Assembly: GCA_027081015.1 (NCBI GenBank) | Contig: JALWMA010000066.1 | Coordinates: 10,389-48,296 of the forward strand | Origin: Campylobacterales bacterium | GTDB lineage: Bacteria > Campylobacterota > Campylobacteria > Campylobacterales > Hydrogenimonadaceae | Length of the DNA stretch: 37,908 nucleotides | Reading direction: 5' to 3' | Shown: piece after piece, positions 7,479-15,762 of the stretch | Layout: each line of letters starts with the position of its first letter | How positions within the stretch are numbered: position 1 is the stretch's first letter | Notes under the pieces: model-generated | What the model was told of the DNA's origin: nothing | Seen by the model: the letters and a program-made list of their open reading frames with translations, nothing else | Databases searched by the model: none | Made by a program: the position numbers and the translations under genes

Positions 7479-8393
7479 ATGCTAAAGAGATATCTACCGG
7501 CCGATGTGCCGGAGGAGAGGGAGGGAGATTTTCTCGAAAACTTCGACAAGAGTACGGGCGGCAGCGGGCGGTTGATGCTCTTTGCGGGCGATCAGAAGGT
7601 CGAGCATCTGAACAGCGACTTCTTCGGCCCCGGCATACCGCCCGAAGACAGTGACCCCGAACATATGTTCAGGATCGCTTCAAGGGCCGATATAGGCGTT
7701 TTTGCCACACAGTTCGGGCTTATATGCAGATATGCGAGGGACTATGGAAACATTCCATACCTGGTGAAACTCAACTCCAAAACCAATCTTGTGCCATACA
7801 GCGACAAAGACCCCTATTCGCAGCAGTGGCTGAATGTGGAAGATATCGTCCGTTTCAAAAAGAGCAGCGGTCTGGATATCCGCGGGGTCGGCTACACGGT
7901 ATATCTGGGAGGAGAGCACGAACATTCGATGCTGCGGGAGGCCGCCCGAATAGTGCATAAAGCGCACGAAAACGGGATGCTGGCGGTACTCTGGATATAT
8001 CCGAAGGGGCCTTACGTAAAAGATGAGCACGATGCCCACCTGATCGCCGGTGCCGCTGGTGTCGGTGCATGCCTCGGGGCGGACTTTGTCAAGCTGAAAG
8101 TTCCATATGTCAAGGAGAGTTTCGACCCAGCACTCCTGAAAGAGGCGACAGCGGCGGCGGGCCGTACCGGCGTTCTGTGCGAAGGGGGCGACAAGGTGGA
8201 CGAGGCGCAGTTTCTGGCCCGGCTTCACGAGCAGATACACATCGGCGGAAGCCGCGGAAACGGTACCGGCCGCAACATTCACCAAAGGCCGCTCGAAGAG
8301 GCGATACGCATGGCGAACGCGATCTATGCGGTTACCGTCAAAAACGTTTCCGTCGACGAGGCGTTGAAGATCGCCAAAGGAGAGGCGGCATGA
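7479..8393 (+). CDS. fbaB: Class I fructose-bisphosphate aldolase (FbaB/DhnA type)
   Basis: This enzyme cleaves or forms fructose 1,6-bisphosphate through a Schiff-base lysine. The 304-residue protein aligns by eye with E. coli FbaB and archaeal-type class I aldolases: LFAGDQKVEH near residue 36, IPYLVKLNSKT near 90, HENGMLAVLWIYPKG near 160, GADFVKLKVPY with Lys205/Lys207 as candidate Schiff-base lysines, and GSRGNGTGRNIHQR near 257 for phosphate binding. The start is one base after ppsA, preceded by AAGGAG within the ppsA end, so the two are an operon. DhnA-family relatives include other Schiff-base aldolases, but the glycolytic neighbours favour FBP aldolase. Confidence 0.88.
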   Translation: MLKRYLPADVPEEREGDFLENFDKSTGGSGRLMLFAGDQKVEHLNSDFFGPGIPPEDSDPEHMFRIASRADIGVFATQFGLICRYARDYGNIPYLVKLNSKTNLVPYSDKDPYSQQWLNVEDIVRFKKSSGLDIRGVGYTVYLGGEHEHSMLREAARIVHKAHENGMLAVLWIYPKGPYVKDEHDAHLIAGAAGVGACLGADFVKLKVPYVKESFDPALLKEATAAAGRTGVLCEGGDKVDEAQFLARLHEQIHIGGSRGNGTGRNIHQRPLEEAIRMANAIYAVTVKNVSVDEALKIAKGEAA

Positions 8394-8538
8394 GCGGCAC
8401 GATAGGGAGCCCATGCCCCAAAAGCACTCCTGCAAGCCGAAGCGAAAGGCCCGCAAAGCACGGAAGGCTGCCGGTGACCGGGGATGAGCTCGGGTCGAAC
8501 GAGCTCTACTGCCGGAAACGTTCTTGAAAGGGGATACC
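8394..8538 (+). other. Leader/intergenic segment between aldolase and phosphorylase
   Basis: This 145-bp gap within the operon holds a clear hairpin, GAGCTCG (8486-8492) with CGAGCTC (8500-8506), inside flanking TGCCGG repeats. A 45-codon frame beginning at an ATGA overlap with the aldolase stop (8390-8527) is possible, but its composition (Ser/Pro/Arg-rich, no motif) is not persuasive. The hairpin may stabilise or attenuate the polycistronic mRNA; this is inference. Confidence 0.35.
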
Positions 8539-10683
8539 GTGAACTCCGATCCCTCCGCGAATATCGCGATACCGGAACTTCCGGATGAACTGAGCGGTCT
8601 GGGCGAAATCGCCCTCAACCTCTGGTGGACGTGGAACCCCAGGGGCAAAAACATCTTCAGGCAGCTAAACCCCTATCTATGGAAAGAGAGCGGGCACAAC
8701 CCGATAGAGATGCTCAAAAAGCTCTCGCCCAAAGAGCTGCAGAGAGCCTGCGACAACGAAAACTTTATGCGCGAATACCGTTACGTCAACGCACTCTTTA
8801 AAGAGTATATGCACGACAAGACGGTCTACAGCGAAGAGGAGCCCCTGCCCATAGCCTACTTCTGTGCCGAATACGGCCTTCACCACTCCGTCCCCATCTA
8901 CTCCGGCGGGCTCGGTTTTCTGGCCGGTGACATCCTGAAAGAGTCGAGCGATATGGGGCTACCGATGGTGGGAATCGGGTTTATGTACCCGCAGGGGTAT
9001 ATCCGCCAGATAATAGGAAGCGACGGCTGGCAGAACGGAACCAACGAGCCTATAAACCGCGATACGGCGCCGATAGAGAGGGTACTCGACGACAGCGGTG
9101 GGCACTTTACGATTCAGGTTCCCTTCATAGACCCTCCCGTCTATGCGGCGGTCTGGAAGATAAACGTCGGCAGGGCCACTCTCTACCTTCTCGATACCGA
9201 TATACAAAAGAATGACCCGTGGGACAGGGAGATATCTTCGAGGCTCTACACTCCAGACATGAACCAGCGCCTGCGTCAGGAGATAGTTCTGGGCATAGGA
9301 GGCTACCGGGTTCTCGAAGAGCTCGGCATCGAGTACTCCATTCTGAATCTGAACGAGGGTCACCCCGCCTTTGCGCTTTTCGAGCGTGTACGTTCGTTTA
9401 TGGAGGATGAGGGGATGGCGCTCGACGATGCGATAGAGGAGGTGAGAAAGAGCTCCGTTTTCACGACCCACACCCCTCTTCAGGCGGGTACCGATGTATA
9501 CGGTTTCGATATGATGAGCCACTACTTCGAAGAGTACTGGAAGCGTCTCGGGATGGACAAAGAGCGTTTCATGGGCTTCGGCATAAACCCGGACGCTCCG
9601 AAGGCGGGGTTCAACATGACTGTACTCGGGCTCAGGATGTGCAGCCACCGCAACGCCGTCAGTAAAAAGCATCGCGACGTTACACGTACTATCTGGAAGA
9701 GTGTATTCGACCACGAAAACGAGAAAGAGGTTCCGATAGATTACGTCACGAACGGTGTGCATATACCTACATGGATAGGCGACGAACTCTTCGAAGAGCT
9801 CGACCGCAAACTGGGAGAGAACTGGCTGCATATGCAGGACAACGAGGATCTTTGGAGCCGCATCGAGGAGATAGACGACAAAAAGATATGGGATCTGCAC
9901 TATATCTACAAGGTGCGTATGGTCAACTTCATAAGAGAGAGGGTGCGGCGCAAATGGGCCGATGAGGGGATAGACCCGCTGGTGGCGATGGCAGAAGGAG
10001 TGATGCTCGATCCCGATGTTTTGACCATAGGGTTCGCGCGGCGTATGACATCGTACAAAAGGCCCGACTTGATACTGCACGATCTCGACCGCCTCGAGAG
10101 GATAATCAACGACTTCGCACGCCCGGTGCAGATAATTTTTGCGGGAAAGGCGCACCCCTCCGACAACCCGGGGAAAAAGATACTTCAGCACATCTTCAAG
10201 ACCGCGCAGGATCCGCGCTTCAGGGGGCGCATAGCGTTTGTGGAGGATTACGGCGAGAGTGTCGCCAAATATCTCGTTAGAGGGTGTGACGTCTGGCTCA
10301 ACAACCCTCTGATTCCGATGGAGGCGTGCGGGACGAGCGGAATGAAGGCGGCTATAAACGGTACGATCCACTGCTCGAGCCTCGACGGATGGTGGCCCGA
10401 AGGTTACAACGGACAAAACGGCTGGGCGTTCGGCGGTGAATCGTCGGACGATGCCGCCGATGCCGCCGCGCTCTACGATACGATCGAGCAGAAGATAGTA
10501 CCTCTTTACTACACGCTGAACGAGAGGGATCTTCCGGGCGGGTGGGTCAGTATGATGAAAGAGTCCATGAGATCGGTGGCGCCGAAGTTCAGCGCCAGAA
10601 GAATGATGAAAGAGTACCTCGGAAAGTTTTATATTCCGGTATCCAAAGAGCTGACCGAAGTAAAAAAAGGAGAAGAGTCATGA
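8539..10683 (+). CDS. glgP: Alpha-glucan (glycogen) phosphorylase, short GT35 type
   Basis: GlgP releases glucose 1-phosphate from the non-reducing ends of glycogen using phosphate and PLP. From a GTG at 8539 (AAAGGGG upstream) it is 714 residues; a TTG at 8524 is in frame but would remove the ribosome site. Residues ~1-95 are the DUF3417-type N-terminal domain (GEIALNLWWTWNPRGKNIFRQL). The catalytic part follows with IAYFCAEYGLHHSVPIYSGGLGFLAGD, NLNEGHPAF, FTTHTPLQAGTD, FARRMTSYKRPD and ACGTSGMKAAINGTIH, in which Lys603 is the expected PLP-binding lysine. All expected catalytic elements are present. The stop overlaps the GAPDH start. Compare the paralogue at 30921, which lacks the lysine. 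Confidence 0.93.
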   Translation: MNSDPSANIAIPELPDELSGLGEIALNLWWTWNPRGKNIFRQLNPYLWKESGHNPIEMLKKLSPKELQRACDNENFMREYRYVNALFKEYMHDKTVYSEEEPLPIAYFCAEYGLHHSVPIYSGGLGFLAGDILKESSDMGLPMVGIGFMYPQGYIRQIIGSDGWQNGTNEPINRDTAPIERVLDDSGGHFTIQVPFIDPPVYAAVWKINVGRATLYLLDTDIQKNDPWDREISSRLYTPDMNQRLRQEIVLGIGGYRVLEELGIEYSILNLNEGHPAFALFERVRSFMEDEGMALDDAIEEVRKSSVFTTHTPLQAGTDVYGFDMMSHYFEEYWKRLGMDKERFMGFGINPDAPKAGFNMTVLGLRMCSHRNAVSKKHRDVTRTIWKSVFDHENEKEVPIDYVTNGVHIPTWIGDELFEELDRKLGENWLHMQDNEDLWSRIEEIDDKKIWDLHYIYKVRMVNFIRERVRRKWADEGIDPLVAMAEGVMLDPDVLTIGFARRMTSYKRPDLILHDLDRLERIINDFARPVQIIFAGKAHPSDNPGKKILQHIFKTAQDPRFRGRIAFVEDYGESVAKYLVRGCDVWLNNPLIPMEACGTSGMKAAINGTIHCSSLDGWWPEGYNGQNGWAFGGESSDDAADAAALYDTIEQKIVPLYYTLNERDLPGGWVSMMKESMRSVAPKFSARRMMKEYLGKFYIPVSKELTEVKKGEES

Positions 10684-11693
10684 AAAAGAGAGTAGCCGTA
10701 AACGGACTTGGACGCATAGGGAATCAGGTGCTTAGGCACTATATACACAACCTTCCGGCAGAGTGTGAGATAGTCGCCGCCAATACGTCGAGCGTCGAAG
10801 ATGCCGCATACCTGCTGAAGTACGATTCGGTACACGGCAGGGCCGACTTCGAGATAGAGACGTTCGGTAACGAGAAGCTGGTCATAGACGGGCACGAGAT
10901 CGCGATAGTGAGCTCCCACAATCCGCTGGAGCTTCCTTGGAAAGAGATGGGCATCGATATAGTGCTCGAGTGTACGGGGCACTTTACGGAGCGGAGTGCG
11001 GCTGCCCGGCATATCGAAGCGGGTGCGAAAAAGGTCGTGATATCGGCGCCCGGCAAAAACGTCGACAAGACATTCGTTATGGGCGTGAACGAGAAGGAGT
11101 ATGACGATGCGAAGCACCATGTGGTCTCCAACGCATCGTGTACCACCAACTCCCTTGCACCTGTGATGAAGGTTCTCGAAGAGAGTTTCGGTGTCCAAAA
11201 CGCGATGATCACGACGACACACGCCTATACATCTTCGCAGACCACCGTGGACAAGAGGGCCAAAAAGAGAAGACGCGGCAGGGCGGCGGCGGTCAACATC
11301 ATACCCACGACCACCGGTGCCGCGACTGCGACCGTGGAGGTCATACCTTCGCTCGAGGGCAAAATGGAGGCAATGGCGCTTCGCGTGCCGGTGCCCGACG
11401 GTGCTATAACGGAGGTCGTTGCGCTTCTAAAGAGCGATGTTACTGTCGAGAGCGTCAACGAAGCGTTCAAAAGAGCGTCGGAAGGGGAGCTGAAAGGGAT
11501 ACTGGAGTATTCGACCGAAGAGATTGTCTCTACCGATATAATAGGCAACAGACACTCTTCGATAGTCGATGCGCCATCCACATCCGTAGTGGGCGGCAGG
11601 ATGGTCAAGGTTATGGCATGGTACGACAATGAGTACGGCTACTCTCAGCGACTTTTGGAGCTTGCCGACCATATAGCGAAAAATATGAGATAG
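10680..11693 (+). CDS. gap: Glyceraldehyde-3-phosphate dehydrogenase, probably NADP-preferring
   Basis: GAPDH interconverts glyceraldehyde 3-phosphate and 1,3-bisphosphoglycerate. The start is the ATG at 10680, overlapping the glgP stop and preceded by AAAGGAGAAGAG; the frame is open further upstream but only as a shadow. The 337-residue protein has VNGLGRIGNQVLRH, SNASCTTNSLAP with Cys154, TTTHAYTSSQ with the catalytic His, and AWYDNEYGYSQRL. After the second strand it reads AANTSS, lacking the Asp that makes many GAPDHs NAD-specific, so NADP use is likely (Helicobacter GAPDH has a similar NST). The S-loop is unusual: the common HKDxRRARAA is replaced by AKKRRRGRAA, one residue shorter. Confidence 0.93.
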   Translation: MKKRVAVNGLGRIGNQVLRHYIHNLPAECEIVAANTSSVEDAAYLLKYDSVHGRADFEIETFGNEKLVIDGHEIAIVSSHNPLELPWKEMGIDIVLECTGHFTERSAAARHIEAGAKKVVISAPGKNVDKTFVMGVNEKEYDDAKHHVVSNASCTTNSLAPVMKVLEESFGVQNAMITTTHAYTSSQTTVDKRAKKRRRGRAAAVNIIPTTTGAATATVEVIPSLEGKMEAMALRVPVPDGAITEVVALLKSDVTVESVNEAFKRASEGELKGILEYSTEEIVSTDIIGNRHSSIVDAPSTSVVGGRMVKVMAWYDNEYGYSQRLLELADHIAKNMR

Positions 11694-11702
11694 GAGGATG
11701 AG

Positions 11703-12206
11703 ATGAAAAAGACGCTTGTAGCGATATACGAAGACCATGAGGATGCCTCCGAGGCCGTAAAAAAGCTACTTGAAGGGGGTGTCTCGAAAGAGCACATCTA
11801 CGCCCTATCCAAAGGTGAGGATACACCCGAGAAGAGTTTCGAGATCGAAAAGGAGAACGAGAGCATACTCTTCTGGGGCAGACAGGGTGCGATCTGGGGC
11901 GGCCTCTTCGGACTTCTGGCGGGCGGAATCTTTTCGCTGGTACCGGGTTTCGGGCCGATTGTAGCCGCAGGGCCGGTGGTATCGTCACTGGCCGGTTTTC
12001 TGGGCGGAGCGGCGACATTCGGCAGTGCATCGGCGCTTGCGGCGTGGCTTGCCGATTTCAGTATGGAGAAGGCGGAGGCGCTTCACTACGAAAATCTTCT
12101 CAAAGAGGGAAAGATTTTGGTAATCGTGCATGCAAAAGATGATGAGCTGCAGAAGGCCGAGAGAGTGCTCGAAGAGCTCGGCAAAGGCGAAATGAAACTG
12201 CATTAA
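11703..12206 (+). CDS. General-stress-like protein with glycine-rich membrane hairpin (YflT/DUF1269-like)
   Basis: This 167-residue protein has three parts. Residues 1-50 form a ferredoxin-like alpha/beta segment (KKTLVAIYEDHEDASEAVKKLLEGG). Residues ~58-118 are Gly/Ala-rich and hydrophobic (AIWGGLFGLLAGGIFSLVPGF, then AAGPVVSSLAGFLGGAA), resembling a glycine-zipper hairpin. Residues ~120-167 form a second alpha/beta half ending in a charged helix. This arrangement is known from heat- or general-stress proteins related to B. subtilis YflT and DUF1269, whose biochemical role is unknown. RBS AGGATGAG precedes the ATG; it sits 9 bp after gap and 21 bp before gpmA, so it belongs to the same transcript. 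Confidence 0.7.
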   Translation: MKKTLVAIYEDHEDASEAVKKLLEGGVSKEHIYALSKGEDTPEKSFEIEKENESILFWGRQGAIWGGLFGLLAGGIFSLVPGFGPIVAAGPVVSSLAGFLGGAATFGSASALAAWLADFSMEKAEALHYENLLKEGKILVIVHAKDDELQKAERVLEELGKGEMKLH

Positions 12207-12227
12207 AGCGCCGAAAAAAGGGGTGTT

Positions 12228-12920
12228 ATGAGAGAGTCCAAACTGATTCTGCTGCGCCACGGCGAGAGTCTTTATAACAGAGAGAACCTCTTTACGGGCT
12301 GGACAGATATAGACCTGAGCCAAAAGGGGATAGAGCAGGCCGAAAGGGCGGGAAAAAGATTGGCGGAGAACGATCTTTATCCCGATATCTGTTTCACATC
12401 CTGGCTCAAAAGAGCCATCCATACGGCGCAGATTACTTTGAAAGAGATGGAGTGGGAGCATATCGACTCGATAAGAAGCTGGAAGCTCAACGAGCGGCAC
12501 TACGGCGCCTGGCAGCAGCACAACAAGGATGCCGTAAAAAGAGAGGTGGGCGAAGAGATGTTCATGGCGATCAGACGGGGCTACGACACCCCGCCACCGC
12601 CGCTGAAATCCGGAGACCCGAGACTGCCGGAAAACGACCCCAAATACAGCGGTGTGGACCCCGCTCTGCTTCCGAGGAGCGAATCACTCAAACAGACCCG
12701 TATACGAACTCTGAACTACTTCGCCGAGTCGATTGCCCCGCAGCTGGCACGCGGTAAGTGCGTACTCGTAAGCGCCCACGGCAACTCCCTGCGCGCATTG
12801 GTTATGGCGATAGAGAATCTTACACCGGCGGAGGTGGTAAAACTGGAGATTCCGACTGGAGAGCCGATTCTATACCGCTTCGACGAGACACTTCATCTTC
12901 TGGGAAAGAGATTGCTTTAA
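12228..12920 (+). CDS. gpmA: 2,3-bisphosphoglycerate-dependent phosphoglycerate mutase
   Basis: GpmA interconverts 3- and 2-phosphoglycerate through a phosphohistidine. The 230-residue protein has the family signature LILLRHGESLYNRENLFTGWTD with His11 as the phosphorylated residue, LNERHYGAWQQHNKD, YDTPPPPL, and the second histidine in VSAHGNSLRALVM (His184). Length is slightly below the E. coli enzyme (250). It is the last gene of the ppsA-fbaB-glgP-gap run; a strong hairpin follows at 12979-13026. Many Campylobacterota rely on the cofactor-independent mutase instead, so whether this genome also has gpmI would be informative. Confidence 0.95.
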   Translation: MRESKLILLRHGESLYNRENLFTGWTDIDLSQKGIEQAERAGKRLAENDLYPDICFTSWLKRAIHTAQITLKEMEWEHIDSIRSWKLNERHYGAWQQHNKDAVKREVGEEMFMAIRRGYDTPPPPLKSGDPRLPENDPKYSGVDPALLPRSESLKQTRIRTLNYFAESIAPQLARGKCVLVSAHGNSLRALVMAIENLTPAEVVKLEIPTGEPILYRFDETLHLLGKRLL

Positions 12921-12963
12921 TGGAAACCGGCTAAAAATATCAATTTTTCTCGGTTTTATTCGA

Positions 12964-12969
12964 TATAAT
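12964..12969 (+). promoter_or_regulatory. -10 box (TATAAT) between gpmA and the FIST gene
   Basis: TATAAT at 12964-12969 lies in an A/T-rich stretch just after gpmA. Initiation from it would start the RNA almost exactly at the long hairpin 12979-13026. There is no good -35. It may serve the FIST/kinase pair or a small RNA. Confidence 0.45.
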
Positions 12970-12978
12970 AGGGGGTAT

Positions 12979-13032
12979 AGGTTACGAAGAGTCCGTTTAG
13001 CCATTGAAAAGGGCTCTTCATAACCTCTTTTG
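12979..13032 (+). terminator. Strong hairpin followed by CTCTTTTG, likely terminator of the ppsA-gpmA run
   Basis: The arms are AGGTTACGAAGAGTCC (12979-12994) and GGGCTCTTCATAACCT (13011-13026). They pair over 16 positions with one C/A mismatch and one G-T pair, around a 16-nt loop, followed by CTTTTG. This fits a rho-independent terminator, though the T-run is short. The upstream TATAAT leaves open a short stable RNA. Confidence 0.6.
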
Positions 13033-13102
13033 AATGGTCCCCGATATACAATTTGAGAGTAGTGTTTTATTTACGGTTTTATAAAATGATCAAAGGATTT
13101 TT

Positions 13103-14257
13103 TTGCGGCTCGATACATACCTATATACGCCTGAAAGAGGGTGGAACAGACCGTTCGACAGGGGGCTCGATTCTGAAAACAGCCTCGTCATCATTTTCGG
13201 TGATCCGGATATAGATGACGGGCATGTCGGTTTGAAAGAGCTGATCTCGTCATACTCCGAATCGAAAGTAGTGGGGTGTTCGACAGCCGGGGAGATATTT
13301 GAAGATGAGCTCTACTCCGGAGGTATAGCGGCCGCTGTTGTACGTTTTGAGTGCTCCAAAATAAGGGTTGCGGCATGCAGTGTGGATTCCGTCGCAGATG
13401 ACTTTGAAATCGGTGAGAACCTCATAAAGACTCTTGATGATCATGGATCTCTCAGAGCCGTTTTTGTTTTGAGCGACGGCCTCAATGTCAACGGTTCGGA
13501 GCTGACGAGAGGGATAAACAGAAGCCTGGAGCGCTCCAAAGCTGTAGTAACCGGCGCCCTTGCGGGCGATGAGGACCGTTTCGAGTCTACATGGGTCGTT
13601 GTCGGACGTAGATTGAAGCAGAACTATGTGACGGCGGTAGGGTTTTACGGCGACAACATCCATGTGGAGTTCGGTTCGCAGGGGGGATGGGACCGCTTCG
13701 GCATCGACAGGAGGGTGACACGGGCAAAAGGGAACGTACTCTATACGCTCGACAACAAGCCGGCTTTGGAGCTCTATAAGAGATATCTCGGCGAGTATGC
13801 CGACGAACTACCAGCTTCCGGGCTGCTCTTTCCGCTGCAGGTCAAAAGAGGTGACGAGGAGCCCAAGGTCAGGACCATAGTGGCGATAGACGAGAAAGAG
13901 AACTCCATCACGTTCGCCGGAGATATAGAGCAGGGGAGCTCCGCATCTTTCATGAAGGCCAACTTCGACAATCTCGTAAGCGGTGCTGAACATGCCGCAC
14001 TGCAGATCGATAGCGGTGAGAATGAATATGAGGGGGAAGACTCCCTTCTGATAGCGGTAAGCTGCGTCGGCAGAAGGCTTGTGCTGGGCCAAAGAAGCGA
14101 AGATGAACTGGAGGTCGTGAGAGATGTCTTTCCTCCATCGGTAAAGATGGTCGGTTTCTACTCCTACGGTGAGATATCTACACGTACAAACGGGCGGTGT
14201 GACCTTCTAAATCAGACGATGACCCTTACCAGGATATGGGAAAAGTGTACCAAATGA
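13103..14257 (+). CDS. FIST domain sensory protein
   Basis: This 384-residue protein has no membrane segments. Residues ~20-210 match FIST_N (SLVIIFGDPDIDDGHVGLKEL, VVGCSTAGEIFEDELYSGGIAAAVV, FVLSDGLNVNGSEL, VVTGALAGDEDRF), and residues ~215-370 match FIST_C (TLDNKPALELYKRYLGEYA, SCVGRRLVLGQRSEDE, VGFYSYGEI). FIST modules are proposed to sense small molecules, possibly amino acids. The start is a TTG at 13103 with AAAGGA five bases upstream; the ATG at 13086 is out of frame. The stop overlaps the kinase start (ATGA), so this is most likely the input half of a sensor split into two proteins. Confidence 0.85.
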   Translation: MRLDTYLYTPERGWNRPFDRGLDSENSLVIIFGDPDIDDGHVGLKELISSYSESKVVGCSTAGEIFEDELYSGGIAAAVVRFECSKIRVAACSVDSVADDFEIGENLIKTLDDHGSLRAVFVLSDGLNVNGSELTRGINRSLERSKAVVTGALAGDEDRFESTWVVVGRRLKQNYVTAVGFYGDNIHVEFGSQGGWDRFGIDRRVTRAKGNVLYTLDNKPALELYKRYLGEYADELPASGLLFPLQVKRGDEEPKVRTIVAIDEKENSITFAGDIEQGSSASFMKANFDNLVSGAEHAALQIDSGENEYEGEDSLLIAVSCVGRRLVLGQRSEDELEVVRDVFPPSVKMVGFYSYGEISTRTNGRCDLLNQTMTLTRIWEKCTK

Positions 14258-15156
14258 CAGAAAACAGACTCCTGAAGAGGCAGCTGAAAAAGTGCGGCAT
14301 AGAGTCTATAGACTCGATAGACCCGAAAAAGTTCGAAAAGTTTCTGAAGCTTGTGGAGGCCTCCTACAAAGAGAACGAGAAGAGTCTGAAGATGCTCGAC
14401 CGCTCATTGGAGATAGCCTCCGAAGAGATGCAGGAGGCGCTCGAGAGAAACAGGGAGCAGTCGTGGCGGATGATCCGGCAGTCGAGGCTCGCAACGATGG
14501 GAGAGATGATAAGCATGATCGCCCATCAGTGGAGGCAGCCCCTAAACGCCATAAGCCTGACCGCGTCGGATCTGAAGCTGAAGAAGATGATGGGTGAAGC
14601 CGATGATGCGGCGGTTATAGAGGGGCTTGAGAAGATTGTGACATATGTCCACCACCTTAGTGAGACGATCGAGGATTTCAGGACATTTTTCAAAGCCGGA
14701 AAGAGGCGGGCCGAAATCTCTTTCAAAGAGATTGTGGAGAGCTTGAAGGGAATTATCGAAGCCTCTTTGAAAAAGAGTTCCATCGTCATTGAGTACGACC
14801 TCGACAAGAGCCGGCGCTTTACATGCTATCCGAACGAGATTAAGCAGGTCGTTTTGAACCTCGTGAAAAATTCCGAGGATGTTCTCATGGAGAGGGGGGT
14901 GGAGAACCCCCGCATAGAGATCGAAGCCGGTTTCGAGGATGGTATGCACTATCTTCAGGTACGCGACAACGGCGGGGGAGTCGATCCGGCCATTTTGGGA
15001 CGTATCTTCGAGCCGGACTTCTCCACAAAGGATGAAAAGGGGACAGGAATAGGTCTCTATATGAGCAAAATCATAGTCGAGGAGCACTGCGGCGGTGAAC
15101 TCAGGGTGGAAAACTCCAAAGAGGGTGCCGTCTTTACGATTCTGCTGGAGAGTTGA
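14254..15156 (+). CDS. Soluble histidine kinase paired with FIST sensor
   Basis: From the ATG at 14254, which overlaps the FIST stop, the protein is 300 residues; an in-frame ATG at 14236 lies inside the FIST gene and is too close to any ribosome site. Residues ~1-75 form a charged coiled-coil linker (LLKRQLKKCGIES, MLDRSLEIASEEMQEAL) of the kind seen next to FIST sensors. The H-box is MIAHQWRQPLNAIS with His91. The ATPase domain has the N-box QVVLNLVKNSEDVL, G1 VRDNGGGVD, F-box IFEPDFST and G2 GTGIGLYMSK. No membrane segment or receiver domain is present, and no response regulator follows, so the partner is encoded elsewhere. Confidence 0.9.
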   Translation: MTENRLLKRQLKKCGIESIDSIDPKKFEKFLKLVEASYKENEKSLKMLDRSLEIASEEMQEALERNREQSWRMIRQSRLATMGEMISMIAHQWRQPLNAISLTASDLKLKKMMGEADDAAVIEGLEKIVTYVHHLSETIEDFRTFFKAGKRRAEISFKEIVESLKGIIEASLKKSSIVIEYDLDKSRRFTCYPNEIKQVVLNLVKNSEDVLMERGVENPRIEIEAGFEDGMHYLQVRDNGGGVDPAILGRIFEPDFSTKDEKGTGIGLYMSKIIVEEHCGGELRVENSKEGAVFTILLES

Positions 15157-15762
15157 TCGGATGTTATAGACTCTTTTGCTATAGTTTCGGTATTGCGGAA
15201 GGGAGCGCTGCCGATGTCAGACCTTCTTCAGAATAGCGTCTTGCAGTTTGTCGAACACTTTAAAAGCCATACCGGTCTGTTTGTACTCTTTTCCGCATTT
15301 TCGAAACTATTCCAAGGCCTGGATTTCTGATACCAGGTTCGATTTCTTCTTATGGGGTTGTTCAGAGGCTGCACCGCTTCAATATCGGAATGTACTCGTC
15401 TTTGTCGTTGCGTACTTACGGTACGGGAGTGGTTTTTTGAAAAACCGTGTTGCATATTTCGGAGAAGACGGCCGATACCACACTCCGTTTTCTCAACTAT
15501 ATGTAGCGAAGTCGGTATTCAAAGCAGGATTTCACAGGCTTTGAAAGAGATTTTCATTTTCGGCTTCTATCTACAACTTATCGAAGATCTGAACGAATCA
15601 CAGGCTTTTCGACAGAATTGATCGGAAAATATTTCCAAAATCGTGTTCCGTTATACTCTATTATGATTATGATGATTATGTAGGCCGCCTGCCGCAAAAG
15701 AGCGGCTCTTCACGGCCATATTTCTACGACGTACCGTATGGCACTAACGGCTTTCTAAGATA
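15157..15762. other. About 600 bp with no convincing gene; possible gene remnants
   Basis: This stretch appears more A/T-rich than the flanking genes. All six frames are broken by frequent stops. A 38-codon frame at 15214-15330 (beginning MSDLLQNSVLQFVEHF) follows a GGAAGGGAG site and might be a small gene. On the minus strand, short fragments such as CGKEYKQTGMAFKVFDKLQ look coding-like but lie in different frames separated by stops, suggesting a decayed gene that I cannot identify. At 15662-15680 there is a short ATTATGATT-type tandem repeat. GCCGC/GCGGC (15691-15695, 15702-15706) forms a small hairpin near the end of the convergent gene. Confidence 0.35.

Noticed and set aside
8390-8527. 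45-codon frame between aldolase and glgP as a small gene
   Set aside because: The ATGA overlap is attractive, but the product is low-complexity Ser/Pro/Arg with no motif; mentioned only within the leader entry.
8959-10416. 485-codon minus-strand frame antisense to glgP
   Set aside because: It mirrors glgP codon bias (many Val/His/Arg) and has no recognisable domain.
13086-13102. ATG at 13086 as start of the FIST protein
   Set aside because: It is not in frame with the FIST reading frame; TTG at 13103 with AAAGGA upstream is the supported start.
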